64,000 bases of DNA from Nocardia anaemiae NBRC 100462 (GCF_001612725.1 NZ_BDAZ01000051.1:1-64000), one strand, 5' to 3'; counted from the first letter of the stretch, positions 34,606 through 44,342 are shown. Notes: generated by a model not told the origin, from the sequence alone. A program made the numbers and translations.

Positions 34606-35085
34606 TTCCCAGTCCATTCGCCGATCGAACAGTGCTCGAAAACCGATGCCCGCGACCCTGCGCGCTTTTCGTTCTCCTGCCAGTGCGATGGTGGCCCTGC
34701 TTTCGCTGGGCATCGACCTCGCCCCCTGGTATCGGGACGACGGACCGACCGGGAGGGCGGAATCGCCAGCGTAGCCTCGTGCGCGACCGCACTACATCGC
34801 CGTGATCAGGTCTGGGTGGGCGGCTTCGATCGCGCTATGTGCGGTGAGTGTCCGGTCGAGGTGGTGTCGATGCTGATTCGGTCGGATCGCGGGCAATCCA
34901 CCCGCACTCGCGGCGTCGAATCACTGGATGGTTGCGCAAACCGCCGTTTCTGTTGGGGGCTCACGAGCCGGGACCGCACAGGAGCCCGATCGAGGAGCGA
35001 GAAGTCCGGGCCTGGTTCGTCTCGTGGAGGTGCCCGGCTTCTGTGAACCGCGCGGATGCTTGTCCCCGGACATAGGAGGCAGGAT
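34606..35085. other. Divergent intergenic region upstream of the SARP gene
   Basis: About 480 bases between divergent genes. No gene is supportable; open frames are Arg/Ser-rich. It should contain the SARP promoter on the minus strand and that of the small protein on the plus strand. Confidence 0.4.
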
Positions 35086-35295
35086 TTGGACGAGGCGCTC
35101 GATACGGTGGCCGATCCCCTGATCGCCGCGAGCATGCGGCAGCTTGTCAGCGAGATCCTGATGCGCTATGGGTCGATCGACGCGTTCTGCGCACGGCTGC
35201 ACCGACTACTCGACGAACCCACCGTCCAGATCCCCGCCGTGACCGGCAGCTTCGTCACCCACCCGCCAGGCCGACACCGGCTGCGGGAACAGTGA
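35086..35295 (+). CDS. Small helical hypothetical protein (TTG start)
   Basis: A 69-residue acidic, mostly helical protein ('LDEALDTVADPLIAASMRQL', 'MRYGSIDAFCARLHRLL'). AGGAGG lies six to seven bases before a TTG codon, and the protein-like sequence begins exactly there, so the rare start is favoured over the ATG ten codons upstream. I recognise no family. A second tiny frame overlaps its stop by GTGA. The neighbouring SARP unit is divergent, so joint control is possible. Confidence 0.5.
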   Translation: MDEALDTVADPLIAASMRQLVSEILMRYGSIDAFCARLHRLLDEPTVQIPAVTGSFVTHPPGRHRLREQ

Positions 35296-35402
35296 ACCGT
35301 AGATACGAGGCGGCGCGCCTGATCCCGACGACACCACCCACGCCGCAGCCTCAGGCTGTGCCCGCGACACCGCCGACGTTGGAGACCCGGCCGCTCGCGT
35401 GA
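35292..35402 (+). CDS. Possible 36-residue Pro/Thr-rich peptide
   Basis: A GTG overlaps the stop of the preceding small gene (GTGA) and opens a 36-codon frame: 'RRYEAARLIPTTPPTPQPQA' and a similar tail. The overlap is of the kind used for coupling in this genome. The composition is low-complexity and there is no family match, so the overlap may be chance. Confidence 0.25.
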   Translation: MNRRYEAARLIPTTPPTPQPQAVPATPPTLETRPLA

Positions 35403-35774
35403 CCTCAGGTGGGTTCCCGGCGACACCGCAGAGCGCCACCAGCCCGGCCCAACCGGGCGAGGCCAGCACACCCCGTCATTCAGTACCGCCCTACATACGT
35501 CGGCCGAATTCTTGACGACTAGATAGCAGCTGGACACAGAACCCCGGTACTGAGGGCATCATGGCCAGCGGCGGTGCGTTCCGAGAGCACACTGGCAACT
35601 CGTCGGGCAGGTCCAGAAATGGCCCGGCCAGGCTACCGCGGGCCCGCTACGAAACCATCGACGCACTGGCGACCGGCAAAAGGCTCCGGCGGTGGAGGAG
35701 CACGCCGACGCGGGCGTTCTCGCATGTCATAGTCCGGTAGCATCGGAGCTACCACATTCTTTGGAGGTTTAATT
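35403..35774. other. Leader region of tatA
   Basis: No gene seen. A 6-bp perfect hairpin (GGTAGC/GCTACC at 35736-35753) lies just before the tatA ribosome site. In mycobacteria this place is occupied by pafABC; here only a promoter region and unrelated small frames precede tatA. Confidence 0.45.
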
Positions 35775-36047
35775 ATGGGCAGTCTGAGCATCTGGCACTG
35801 GCTGATCATCGCCGCGGTCTTCGTGATGTTCTTCGGCGCGAAGCGTATGCCCGATGCCGCCCGCAGCCTGGGCCGCTCGCTGCGCATCTTCAAGAGCGAA
35901 GTCAGCCAGATGCAGAACGAGAGCAGCGCACAGGCAAGTGCAGCACCGGCCCAGCAACCGGCCGCCGAACTGCCGCAAGCCTCGGCCGTCCAGCCGACGG
36001 TCGCGCAGCCGCAGGCCGAGCACCAGGCACAGCCGAAGTCACTCTGA
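35775..36047 (+). CDS. tatA: Sec-independent protein translocase subunit TatA
   Basis: A 90-residue TatA: a short N-terminal membrane helix ('LSIWHWLIIAAVFVMFFGAK'), the hinge with the conserved FG, an amphipathic helix ('RMPDAARSLGRSLRIFKSEV') and an Ala/Gln/Pro-rich tail. TatA multimers form the pore for folded proteins carrying twin-arginine signals, such as the EthD protein at 18857 in this window. GGAGG precedes the ATG. tatC follows after 105 bases and helY after that, the conserved actinobacterial order. Confidence 0.97.
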   Translation: MGSLSIWHWLIIAAVFVMFFGAKRMPDAARSLGRSLRIFKSEVSQMQNESSAQASAAPAQQPAAELPQASAVQPTVAQPQAEHQAQPKSL

Positions 36048-36152
36048 GCCCAGCCTTTGCCGCCGGGGTGAGTCGCGAACTCGCTCCGGGCGCAGTGCTG
36101 TTGCCCGCCGACCGCTGCGGGCACCGTCGACCCCAGGGGCCAACACACCACC

Positions 36153-37106
36153 ATGCGAATCCCGTTCGATCCCCGGCGCAGTAAGCGCAGGACGAATCCC
36201 GACGGCACCATGTCGTTGGTCGAGCATCTGCAGGAGCTGCGCCGTCGGCTGCTGGTCTCGATCGCCGCGGTCGTCATCACCACGCTGTTCGGCTTCTTCT
36301 GGTACGCGCACACGATCTTCGGTGTCGAAAGTCTCGGCTCGCTGCTGACCGGACCCTACTGTTCCCTGCCCGCCTCGTCGCGAGCCGTGCTCACCACCGA
36401 CGGCGCCTGCCGTCTGCTGGCGACCGCGCCCTTCGAACAGTTCATGCTGCGGTTGAAGGTCGGTATGACGGCGGGTGTAGTGCTGGCCGCCCCGGTGTGG
36501 CTGTATCAGATCTGGGCTTTCATCACGCCCGGTCTGTACGCGAAGGAACGCAAGTACGCGATCGGCTTCGTCACTTGCGGTAGCGCGCTGTTCGCGACCG
36601 GTGCCGTCCTCGCGTATTGGGTTGTCGCGCACGCGTTGAGCTTCCTGCTGAATATCGGCAACAACGCGCAGATCACCGCGCTGAGCGGTTCGCAGTACTT
36701 CAGCTTCATCATCCAGCTGCTCGTCATCTTCGGTGTCAGCTTCGAAATCCCGCTGCTGGTAGTCGGATTGAATCTGGTCGGGGTGCTGCACTACGACAAG
36801 CTCGCCAAGTGGCGGCGCGGAATCGTGTTCGGGCTCTTCGTTTTCGCCGCGATCGTGACCCCGCAGGATCCGTTCTCCATGCTGGCATTGGCGCTGGCCC
36901 TCACGGTGCTGTTCGAGGTCGCCATTCAGATCTCCCGGATCAACGACAAGCGACGCGCACGTCGGGAGGCCGAGGAATTGGCGGCACTCTCCGATGAGGA
37001 AGCCTCCACGATCTCCGGCCCGGAGCCGATCAACCCGGCCGATTCGATCACGGACCCTCCGGAGAAATCGGCGCGACCTGTGTCGGACTACTCCGATACC
37101 CTCTGA
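36153..37106 (+). CDS. tatC: Sec-independent protein translocase subunit TatC
   Basis: A 317-residue TatC, the receptor that binds twin-arginine signal peptides. 'MSLVEHLQELRRRLLVSIAA' is the conserved N-terminal signal-binding region, 'LMLRLKVGMTAGVVLAAPVW' and 'YQIWAFITPGLY' the first periplasmic/second helix region, and six membrane helices follow. The C-terminal tail of about 70 residues is charged and disordered, as in mycobacteria. The gene lies 105 bases after tatA; its stop is two bases before the helY start codon. Confidence 0.97.
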   Translation: MRIPFDPRRSKRRTNPDGTMSLVEHLQELRRRLLVSIAAVVITTLFGFFWYAHTIFGVESLGSLLTGPYCSLPASSRAVLTTDGACRLLATAPFEQFMLRLKVGMTAGVVLAAPVWLYQIWAFITPGLYAKERKYAIGFVTCGSALFATGAVLAYWVVAHALSFLLNIGNNAQITALSGSQYFSFIIQLLVIFGVSFEIPLLVVGLNLVGVLHYDKLAKWRRGIVFGLFVFAAIVTPQDPFSMLALALALTVLFEVAIQISRINDKRRARREAEELAALSDEEASTISGPEPINPADSITDPPEKSARPVSDYSDTL

Positions 37107-37108
37107 CC

Positions 37109-39805
37109 GTGACGTATCACCAGTCGCAGGCGGGCGAGCTGGCAAAGTTCTCCGCCGAGCTGACTTTCGGGTTGGATCCCTTCCAACGCAATGCCTGCAA
37201 AGCCCTCGAGGGCGGGCACAGCGTGCTGGTCTGTGCCCCGACCGGCGCGGGTAAGACCGTCGTCGGCGAATTCGCGGTGCACCTCGCGTTGGCAGCGGGC
37301 GGAAAGTGTTTCTACACCACCCCGATCAAGGCGCTGTCGAACCAGAAGTTCGCCGATCTGACCGAGCGGCACGGGCGCGACCAGGTCGGACTGCTCACCG
37401 GTGACCAGTCGATCAATCCGGACGCGCCGGTGGTCGTGATGACCACCGAGGTGCTGCGCAATATGCTCTACGCCTCCTCGGACGCGCTGCGCGGACTGTC
37501 GTATGTGGTGATGGACGAGGTGCACTACCTCGCCGACCGCTTCCGCGGCGCGGTCTGGGAGGAGGTCATCCTGCATCTATCGCCGGATGTGCGGCTGGTC
37601 AGCCTGTCCGCGACAGTCAGCAATGCCGAGGAATTCGGCGCGTGGATGGAGACCGTGCGCGGCGATACCGCAGTGGTCGTCGACGAGACCCGCCCGGTGC
37701 CGCTGTGGCAGCACGTCATGGTCGGGCGGCGGATGTTCGATCTGTTCGATACCGACTCCAGCGAACAGAAGGTGCTCGTCGACGAGGATCTGGTGCGCTA
37801 TATACGCCACCGCGAGGCGGCGGACCGGATGAACGGCTGGGGCGGACCGCGCGGTCGCGGTGGGAACCGCAACTTCCGGCCGTTGCCACGGCCGGAGGTA
37901 CTGGCCAAGCTCGATGATGAAGGGCTGCTGCCCGCGATCACCTTCATCTTCAGCCGGGCCGGATGCGATGGGGCGCTTGCCCAATGCCTGCGTTCGCGAC
38001 TGGATCTCAGCCGTGACGACGAGACCGAAGAGATCGACGCGATCATCGAGAAGCACACCGGGGATCTGCCGAAGGGCGATCTCGAGGTGCTCGGCTACTG
38101 GGAGTGGCGCGAGGCGCTGCATCGCGGCTTGGCCGCGCATCATGCGGGCATGCTGCCCGCCTTTCGGCATACCGTCGAGGAATTGTTCGTGCGCGGTCTG
38201 GTGCGGGCCGTATTCGCAACGGAGACACTGGCTTTGGGCATCAATATGCCCGCGCGGACGGTGGTGCTCGAGCGGCTGGTCAAGTACAACGGTGAGTCGC
38301 ACGCCGAGCTGACGCCGGGGGAGTACACGCAGCTCACGGGTCGGGCCGGGCGGCGCGGGATCGATGTCGAGGGCCATGCGGTGGTGTTGTGGCAGCCCGA
38401 GGTCGATACCAGTGCGGTCGCCGGTCTTGCCTCCACCCGGACCTATCCGCTGCGCAGTTCGTTCCGGCCGGGCTACAACATGTCGATCAACCTGATCGAT
38501 CGGATGGGTGCCGACGAGTCGCGGGCACTGCTCGAGCGGTCTTTCGCGCAGTTCCAGGCCGACCGGTCGGTGGTAGGGCTGGTGCGCGGGATCGAGCGCA
38601 ATGAGGGGCAGTTGCGCAAATTGCGCGATCAGCTCGGCGGCGAGGACGGCGGCTTCCTGGAATACATTTCCCTGCGCGAGCGGATCAAGCAGCGTGAACG
38701 TCAGATCGCGCAGCAGGGTCGGGCTGATCGGCGCGGGGCCGCGGTCGACGCGCTGGTGTCCCTGCGGCGCGGCGATGTGGTGGCCATTCCGTCCGGGCGG
38801 CGGGCCGGGCTCGCGGTGATTCTGGAGCCGGATGCCACGCCGGGGGATCCGCGTCCGCTGGTACTGACCGAGGACAAATGGGCGGGGCGGGTATCGGTCG
38901 CCGATTTCCCGGTGCCCGCGAAGACCCTTGGGCATATGCGGCTGCCGCGCAAAATCGATCACCGCACGGCACGGACTCGGCGCGATCTGGCGTCGGCATT
39001 GCGCAGCACCGGAATATCCGCGCCGGGCCGGTCGCGGCGCGGTGACCGTTCACAGGCGGGCGAGGACCGCGAGCTGTCGACATTGCGGCGCAGTCTGCGT
39101 TCGCATCCGGCGCATACCCGGCCCGATCGCGAGCAGATGAGCCGGGTCGGCGAGCGCTACAACCGGCTGCTGCGCGAGACCGAGACGATGCGCCAGAAGG
39201 TTGCCGCGACCACTAATTCGCTGGCGCGCACCTTCGACCGGATCCTCGGTCTGCTCGAGGAGCGCGGGTTCGTGGACGTCGGCGAGGTGACGGCCGACGG
39301 TCGTCGGCTGGCCAGGATCTACGCCGAAAGCGATCTGCTGGTCGCCGAATGCCTGCGGCAGGGTCTGTGGCGCGGGCTCGGTCCGGCCGAATTGGCCGCG
39401 GTGGTTTCCATTCTGGTGTACGAATCCCGCCAGGAGGGTGGCTATCTCGGCGCCACCGGGCCGACCGAACCGGTCCGCCGTGCCGTCGGCGCGACCGTCG
39501 GCGTGTGGAGCGAGTTGCGCTCCGATGAGGCGCGACACAAGCTGCCGCCCACCCGCGAACCGGATCTCGGTTTCGTGACAGGTGTTTACAAATGGGCGCG
39601 CGGCGATGGGTTGGCCGAGTCGTTGCTGGCCAGCGGTGATCAGAACGCGCCGCTGTCCGCGGGCGATTTCGTGCGGTGGTGCCGACAGGTGATCGATCTG
39701 CTCGATCAGATCCATGGAACCGCCGACGATGTGGAGGTCGCGGGGACCGCGGCCAAGGCAGTCCGCGCGATCCGACGGGGTGTCGTAGCCGTGGACGCCG
39801 CGTAG
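37109..39805 (+). CDS. helY: DEVH-box RNA helicase, HelY/Mtr4-like
   Basis: An 898-residue superfamily 2 helicase of the Ski2/Mtr4 class. Walker A 'APTGAGKT' is at residues 43-50, the DEVH box at 136-139, 'SLSATVSNAEEFG' is motif III, and 'LTGRAGRRGIDVEGHAVVLW' is motif VI. A C-terminal helical (DSHCT-like) domain fills about residues 700-898. Such enzymes unwind structured RNA in decay or processing. The start is a GTG three bases after the tatC stop, so the genes are co-transcribed. The order tatA-tatC-helY is conserved in Corynebacteriales. Confidence 0.95.
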   Translation: MTYHQSQAGELAKFSAELTFGLDPFQRNACKALEGGHSVLVCAPTGAGKTVVGEFAVHLALAAGGKCFYTTPIKALSNQKFADLTERHGRDQVGLLTGDQSINPDAPVVVMTTEVLRNMLYASSDALRGLSYVVMDEVHYLADRFRGAVWEEVILHLSPDVRLVSLSATVSNAEEFGAWMETVRGDTAVVVDETRPVPLWQHVMVGRRMFDLFDTDSSEQKVLVDEDLVRYIRHREAADRMNGWGGPRGRGGNRNFRPLPRPEVLAKLDDEGLLPAITFIFSRAGCDGALAQCLRSRLDLSRDDETEEIDAIIEKHTGDLPKGDLEVLGYWEWREALHRGLAAHHAGMLPAFRHTVEELFVRGLVRAVFATETLALGINMPARTVVLERLVKYNGESHAELTPGEYTQLTGRAGRRGIDVEGHAVVLWQPEVDTSAVAGLASTRTYPLRSSFRPGYNMSINLIDRMGADESRALLERSFAQFQADRSVVGLVRGIERNEGQLRKLRDQLGGEDGGFLEYISLRERIKQRERQIAQQGRADRRGAAVDALVSLRRGDVVAIPSGRRAGLAVILEPDATPGDPRPLVLTEDKWAGRVSVADFPVPAKTLGHMRLPRKIDHRTARTRRDLASALRSTGISAPGRSRRGDRSQAGEDRELSTLRRSLRSHPAHTRPDREQMSRVGERYNRLLRETETMRQKVAATTNSLARTFDRILGLLEERGFVDVGEVTADGRRLARIYAESDLLVAECLRQGLWRGLGPAELAAVVSILVYESRQEGGYLGATGPTEPVRRAVGATVGVWSELRSDEARHKLPPTREPDLGFVTGVYKWARGDGLAESLLASGDQNAPLSAGDFVRWCRQVIDLLDQIHGTADDVEVAGTAAKAVRAIRRGVVAVDAA

Positions 39806-39955
39806 CCGATTCGATTGTGATTTGATTTCTTTCGCGTACCGACCGTGGCGGAGGAGTCGGACAGGATCGCACCTCACACCGGATTGGTCCTGTTGTGCGA
39901 CGAGTCTCACGCGGGGGGCTACCGTGTGTATAACGATGCGAGTGGAGGCAACCAG

Positions 39956-40681
39956 ATGAGCGGCCCGTACGGACCGAACGACGCCCCTGGTCCCGGGGAG
40001 GGACGCAACGATCCCACCCAGCAGTGGAGCGGACAACAGGCACCCGGTGCGGCCGGGCCGACCCAGCAGTGGGGTGGTACCCCGCAGGCGCAGCCGACCC
40101 AGCAGTGGGGCGATCCGAACGCGCAGCAGCAGCCGTGGGGTCAGCCGAATCCGCAGAGCCAGCCGAGTCAACCGCAGTGGGGGCAGCCGAACCCGCAGAG
40201 CCAGCCGAGCCAGCCGCAGTGGGGCCAGCCCCAGCCCAGCCAGCCGAGTCAGCCGCAGTGGGGCCAGCAGCCAGCCCAGCAGGACTGGTCCGCGCAGCAG
40301 GGCCAACAGCCCTGGCAGCAGGGCCAGCAGCAGCCGTGGCAGCAGCAGACCCCGCAGCCGAGCAGCGGTGGCAAGAGCAAGGGCCTGTTCATCGGGTTGG
40401 GTGTACTCGCGGTCGCCGTCATCGGCGCCATTGTGGTGCTCGTGCTCGTGCTGACCAGCAAGGATCAGCTGGACCAGGCCGCCGTTCAGGACGGCGTCAA
40501 GAAGGTGCTCTCGGATTCCTACGGAATCCAGGATGTCGCCGATGTCTCATGCCCCTCCGGCCAGGAGGTCAAGGTCGATGCGACCTTCACCTGTGACCTG
40601 AAGGTCAGCGGTGAGCAGAAGAAGGTCACCGTCAAGATCACCAAGGACGACGGAACCTACGAGGTCGGCCGCCCGAACTGA
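39956..40681 (+). CDS. DUF4333-type membrane protein with a Gln/Pro-rich N-terminus
   Basis: A 241-residue protein. The first 140 or so residues are low-complexity and contain several near-repeats of 'WGQP(N)PQSQPSQPQ'. One membrane helix follows ('LFIGLGVLAVAVIGAIVVLV'), then an extracytoplasmic domain with two cysteines ('VADVSCPSGQEVKVDATFTC'), which is the DUF4333 pattern seen in the mycobacterial homologue at this locus (Rv2091c). GTGGAGG precedes the ATG at 39956; an earlier in-frame ATG is not supported. The function is unknown; a cell-envelope role is likely from topology. Confidence 0.88.
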   Translation: MSGPYGPNDAPGPGEGRNDPTQQWSGQQAPGAAGPTQQWGGTPQAQPTQQWGDPNAQQQPWGQPNPQSQPSQPQWGQPNPQSQPSQPQWGQPQPSQPSQPQWGQQPAQQDWSAQQGQQPWQQGQQQPWQQQTPQPSSGGKSKGLFIGLGVLAVAVIGAIVVLVLVLTSKDQLDQAAVQDGVKKVLSDSYGIQDVADVSCPSGQEVKVDATFTCDLKVSGEQKKVTVKITKDDGTYEVGRPN

Positions 40682-41003
40682 CGTTGTTCGGTTGGCAGTT
40701 GGCGAGCGGGTGTCGGTGGGGCGACCCCGCTGCTCGTCGTAGGTAGGCGAGCGCATAGACGTAGGCACGGCGACCAGGTTCTGTTTGGGGCAGCTCTGCT
40801 CGTGTTAGGCCCGGCTGTTGAGCCGAGCACTGATGCGCAGTGCCTCGTCCGACTCCGTTGCCGGTGGCGGGACTAGAAGAGGGCAGGCAGTGGTGTCGCA
40901 GAGGTAGTGAGGGCCTCGCACAGCCTGCAACCTCTGCGAGGTCGTCACTGGCTATGCGAGGCCATTTCTGGGGCTGCGGGGCCCCGTGATCACCGGTGCG
41001 CGG
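40682..41003. other. Convergent intergenic region
   Basis: 322 bases between converging genes with no coding signal. A small hairpin (GTGGGG-cga-CCCCGC) near 40715-40729 may end transcription of the DUF4333 gene. Confidence 0.45.
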
Positions 41004-41975
41004 TTACGCCGAGTGTGCTGCGGTCAGTGCCGTGATCAGGCGGGTGATGGGGCTTTCCGCGTTGTAGGTGACGGCCAGTTCACGGAGCCGGTCCGGGTCG
41101 GCGGGAGTCGTGGGGAGCGGGTCGGGGCGGGACAGTTCCACATCGGCGTCGCAGACCACGCGGGTGACCGGGGCGGCGGCCTTCAGATAGGTCTCGGCGG
41201 CGCGGAGTTTGGCGCGAATGCCCTGGGCCAGGTCGGCGGCGGGGTCGTCGACGGCCGCGGTGAGCGCGTCGAGCGAGCCGAAGCGGGAGATGAGCATCGC
41301 GGCGGACTTCTCCCCGATACCGGCGACGCCGGGCAGGCCGTCGGAGGAGTCGCCGCGCAGGGTCGCCATATCCGCGTAGGCCGGGCCCGCATTCTCCACT
41401 GGCACACCATATTTCGCGGAAACCTCGGCGGGGCCGAACAATTCGGCCTTGGCAAGGCCGCGACCGGCGTAGAGCACGCGCACCGGCGGCGCCGGAGTGT
41501 CGCGGACCAGTTGAAGCAGGTCGCGGTCGCCGCTGACGACCACCACCGGATCGGTGCGCTCACGGGTGGCGAGGGTGCCGAGCACGTCGTCGGCCTCGAG
41601 TCCGGCCGCGCCGCCGGTGGCGATGCCCGCCGCGGCGAGCACGTCGAGGATCATCTCGACCTGCGGGGTCAGGGTGTCCAGCACGTCCTCGGCGCCGGGT
41701 GCCGCGTCGGCGGCGGTGTCGAGACGGTGGGTCTTGTAGGTCGGCACCAGCGCTACTCGGAATGCGGGGCGCCATTCGAGGTCCAGGCAGACGACCAACC
41801 GGCTCGGCTTGTGCTTGGTGATGAGCGAGGCGACCATATCGGTGAAGCCGCGCAGCGCGTTCACCGATCGGCCGTCGGGTGCGGTGATCTTCTCCGGAAT
41901 CGCGTGGAACGCGCGGAACCACAGGCTCGCGCCATCGAGCAAGAGCAGGGGCCCGCCGGAAGTCGCAGTGTTCAC
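41004..41975 (-). CDS. 5'-3' exonuclease (FEN/Pol I N-domain type)
   Basis: A 323-residue stand-alone 5'-3' exonuclease related to the N-terminal domain of DNA polymerase I. Metal-binding acidic motifs are 'LLLLDGASLWFRAFHAIP', 'GLEADDVLGTLA' and 'VVVSGDRDLLQLV'; the helix-three-turn-helix DNA-binding motif is 'GLPGVAGIGEKSAAMLIS'. It matches the gene at the Rv2090 position in M. tuberculosis, which likewise lies next to pepE. The GTG at 41975 is the start that leaves a normal N-terminus; the ribosome site is weak. It removes flaps or primers and works on branched DNA. It is divergent from pepE, 89 bases away. Confidence 0.92.
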   Translation of the reverse strand: MNTATSGGPLLLLDGASLWFRAFHAIPEKITAPDGRSVNALRGFTDMVASLITKHKPSRLVVCLDLEWRPAFRVALVPTYKTHRLDTAADAAPGAEDVLDTLTPQVEMILDVLAAAGIATGGAAGLEADDVLGTLATRERTDPVVVVSGDRDLLQLVRDTPAPPVRVLYAGRGLAKAELFGPAEVSAKYGVPVENAGPAYADMATLRGDSSDGLPGVAGIGEKSAAMLISRFGSLDALTAAVDDPAADLAQGIRAKLRAAETYLKAAAPVTRVVCDADVELSRPDPLPTTPADPDRLRELAVTYNAESPITRLITALTAAHSA

Positions 41976-42064
41976 GCCGCTGAGGCTACCTGTCCGCAAC
42001 GACAATCCCGGGTGATCGGTATTCGCATTCGGGTCGATGGCGGTGGCGGGTAACGTCGGGCGGT

Positions 42065-43192
42065 ATGAGCTCGCACACGGAGTCCCGATTCGCGGCGGAT
42101 GTCTACGGTGATCGACTCGAACGGGCGGTGCAGTTGATGCGCGCCGCTCATCTGGACGCACTATTGATTACGCCTGGGCCGGACCTGCGCTATCTCATCG
42201 GCTCGGCGGCGGAGTCCTTCGAGCGACTGACCTGTCTGGTGATCACGGCCGATGGCGCCACCCCGTCGGTGGTGATTCCGAAGCTCGAACTGGCCTCGCT
42301 GGAGAGTTCGGCCGTCGGTGAGCTCGGGCTGCAGGTGCTGGATTGGGTCGACGGCGTCGATCCGTACCAGCTCGTGAAGTCGTCGCTGCACGTCGGCTCC
42401 CGGGTCGCGGTGACCGATGTCATGCCCGCATTGCATCTGCTGCCGCTGGCCGAATCCGTCAGCGGCCTGCCCACTTCGGCGACGCCGGTGTTGCGGGAAC
42501 TGCGAATGATCAAGGACCAGGCCGAAATCGAGGCACTGCGCCGCGCGGGCGCGGCCATCGATCGGGTGCATGCGCGGATGGCGGAATTCCTGCGGGTCGG
42601 GCGGACCGAGGCCGAGGTCGGCGCGGATATCGCGGCGGCCATCGTCGAGGAGGGACATACCGAGGCGGCCTTCGTCATCGTCGGCAGTGGACCACACGGT
42701 GCCGACCCGCATCACGGCGTCTCCGACCGTCGCATCGAAGCCGGAGATGTGGTGGTGATCGATATCGGCGGTCCGGTCGATCCCGGCTACTACTCGGACT
42801 CGACCCGCACCTACGTCCTCGGTGAACCCAAGCCCACCGTTGCCGCGCAATTCGGGGAACTGGAGCGCGCCCAAGCCGCCGCGGTCGCCGCCGTCCGTCC
42901 CGGTGTCACCGCCGAATCCGTTGATGCGGCCGCCCGAAACCTGTTGACCGAAGCCGGTTTCGGTGCCGCCTTCGTCCACCGCACCGGCCACGGCATCGGC
43001 CTCTCGGTCCATGAGGAGCCCTATATCGTCGAAGGAAACAGCCTGGTCCTGGAACCCGGTATGGCCTTCAGCATCGAACCCGGGATCTACTTCCGCGGTG
43101 ATTGGGGCGCACGCATCGAGGACATCGTGGTGGTGACCGAGAACGGCTGCGAGTCGATGAACCAGCGGCCGCACGGGTTGACAGTGCTCTGA
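42065..43192 (+). CDS. pepE: M24-family Xaa-Pro dipeptidase/aminopeptidase
   Basis: A 375-residue M24 ('pita-bread') metallopeptidase that cleaves X-Pro bonds. The N-terminal creatinase-like domain spans about 1-140 and the catalytic domain 150-370. The dinuclear metal ligands are complete: Asp233 and Asp245 ('VIDIGG', 'GYYSDSTRTY'), His309 ('RTGHGIG'), Glu338 ('SIEPGIYF') and Glu352 ('ARIEDIV'). The length is normal. The symbol follows the mycobacterial gene in the same place (Rv2089c). The ATG at 42065 is preceded by GGGCGGT. Confidence 0.92.
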   Translation: MSSHTESRFAADVYGDRLERAVQLMRAAHLDALLITPGPDLRYLIGSAAESFERLTCLVITADGATPSVVIPKLELASLESSAVGELGLQVLDWVDGVDPYQLVKSSLHVGSRVAVTDVMPALHLLPLAESVSGLPTSATPVLRELRMIKDQAEIEALRRAGAAIDRVHARMAEFLRVGRTEAEVGADIAAAIVEEGHTEAAFVIVGSGPHGADPHHGVSDRRIEAGDVVVIDIGGPVDPGYYSDSTRTYVLGEPKPTVAAQFGELERAQAAAVAAVRPGVTAESVDAAARNLLTEAGFGAAFVHRTGHGIGLSVHEEPYIVEGNSLVLEPGMAFSIEPGIYFRGDWGARIEDIVVVTENGCESMNQRPHGLTVL

Positions 43193-43794
43193 GCTGAGAT
43201 CCTTGGGAATGCACCGGCGTGCGGCGCGTCTTGGTGGCTGTATGTCCGTCGCGGCGTGGGGCTGATGAGACTGCGAGCTGGGTGCAGAGTGCGCTGCTGG
43301 GGTGGCCGTGAGTTGATGTAGCAGCGGCGGCCTGGTGTGACATTTTGCTGAGCTGCGGGGTCGGTCCGGCAACAGCGCTGAGATGCGATGCGTTGGGAGG
43401 GAATTGCCAATCGCGGCCGTCCTATTGTTGAGTGCTCTGAGCGGCGCTGGCCAGGGGCGGTTGCCTTGCGGTGTGCGGTGAGTCGATGAACCGGGGGGCG
43501 GGATAGTCGGCGAGGCCGTGAGACGGCCAGGGCAGAGCGCGCAGATGCGATGCGTCGCTGGGGAGCCGCCGATGGATGGTTGTCGAGTTGCCGCAGCCGG
43601 ACCCCGCGAATTCGGGAGGGTGAAGACGCTCCCTGACTGGACGGGTCTGGCCCGCTAGCAGGTGGTGCGTGGGCCGCGGACGTGAATGAGGTTCCCCGCT
43701 CGATGGGTCTGCTGCTCGCATGCGCTGCTATAAGCCGTGGGACGGCGAAATGCCTTGGGGTGGAACGACTTGCCAGGCGGGCTTGGCGGTGGGT
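43193..43794. other. 600-bp gap without a gene
   Basis: No coding frame is supportable on either strand. The only pattern noted is a loose repeat, 'GATGCGATGCG', near 43383 and 43548. There is no RNA gene, terminator with a clean stem or mobile-element sign. Confidence 0.4.
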
Positions 43795-44205
43795 TCAGGC
43801 AGGGGTATGGGCGAGGGTGCTGCTGGAGAGGACGCGCTGGACTTGGATGGCGATGACGACGCGGGTCGGGTTCTCGCGGGGGACTCGGTAGCGGCCCGCG
43901 TATCGGTCGACAGCCTCTGCGACGTTCTCCGGATCGTCGAGCACGGTGGCCGGGCCTTCCAAGGTGATCCAACGGATCCCGTCCACCTGGCTCACCGCCG
44001 CGTAACCGGAGCGCCGCACATTGCGCACCTTGACCGAGCCGTCGTTGGTGATCACCCGGGCGATCCCGGCTTCCGGATCCCAGGTGAAACCCACCGCGAC
44101 CACATGGGGCGTGCCATCGGCGCGCAGGGTGGTCAAGGTCGCGAGGTGGCGCTCGGCGACGAATTCGAGTGCGGCGGTGGACAGCTGTGCGGTGCTGGTC
44201 GGCAT
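43795..44205 (-). CDS. PPOX-class F420-dependent oxidoreductase (Rv2074-like)
   Basis: A 136-residue split beta-barrel protein of the FDOR-B group. 'ERHLATLTTLRADGTPHVVA' is the N-terminal F420-site strand, followed by 'VGFTWDPEAGIARVITNDGS' and 'AAVSQVDGIRWITLEGPATV', which align closely with Rv2074, an F420-dependent biliverdin reductase of M. tuberculosis. As there, it lies next to the cob gene block, which supports orthology. It is probably cytosolic and dimeric. The likely reaction is F420H2-dependent reduction of a tetrapyrrole or a related substrate; this is by analogy. Confidence 0.9.
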   Translation of the reverse strand: MPTSTAQLSTAALEFVAERHLATLTTLRADGTPHVVAVGFTWDPEAGIARVITNDGSVKVRNVRRSGYAAVSQVDGIRWITLEGPATVLDDPENVAEAVDRYAGRYRVPRENPTRVVIAIQVQRVLSSSTLAHTPA

Positions 44206-44342
44206 TCCATGACCGTAGCGGTAGGCGGACCGCCCGTCTCCAGCACATACCGAGTCGGCTTCCAGTACCGACTGGTTCGTTCAATATGTGGCGGGGTGCT
44301 CGGATATTCTGACCGCGAGATCGACAATCGAGGGGTTCAGGG

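Noticed and set aside
43193..43794. Possible repeat array based on GATGCGATGCG strings.
   Set aside because: Only two loose copies with unrelated flanks; no regular spacing as in CRISPR or tandem arrays.
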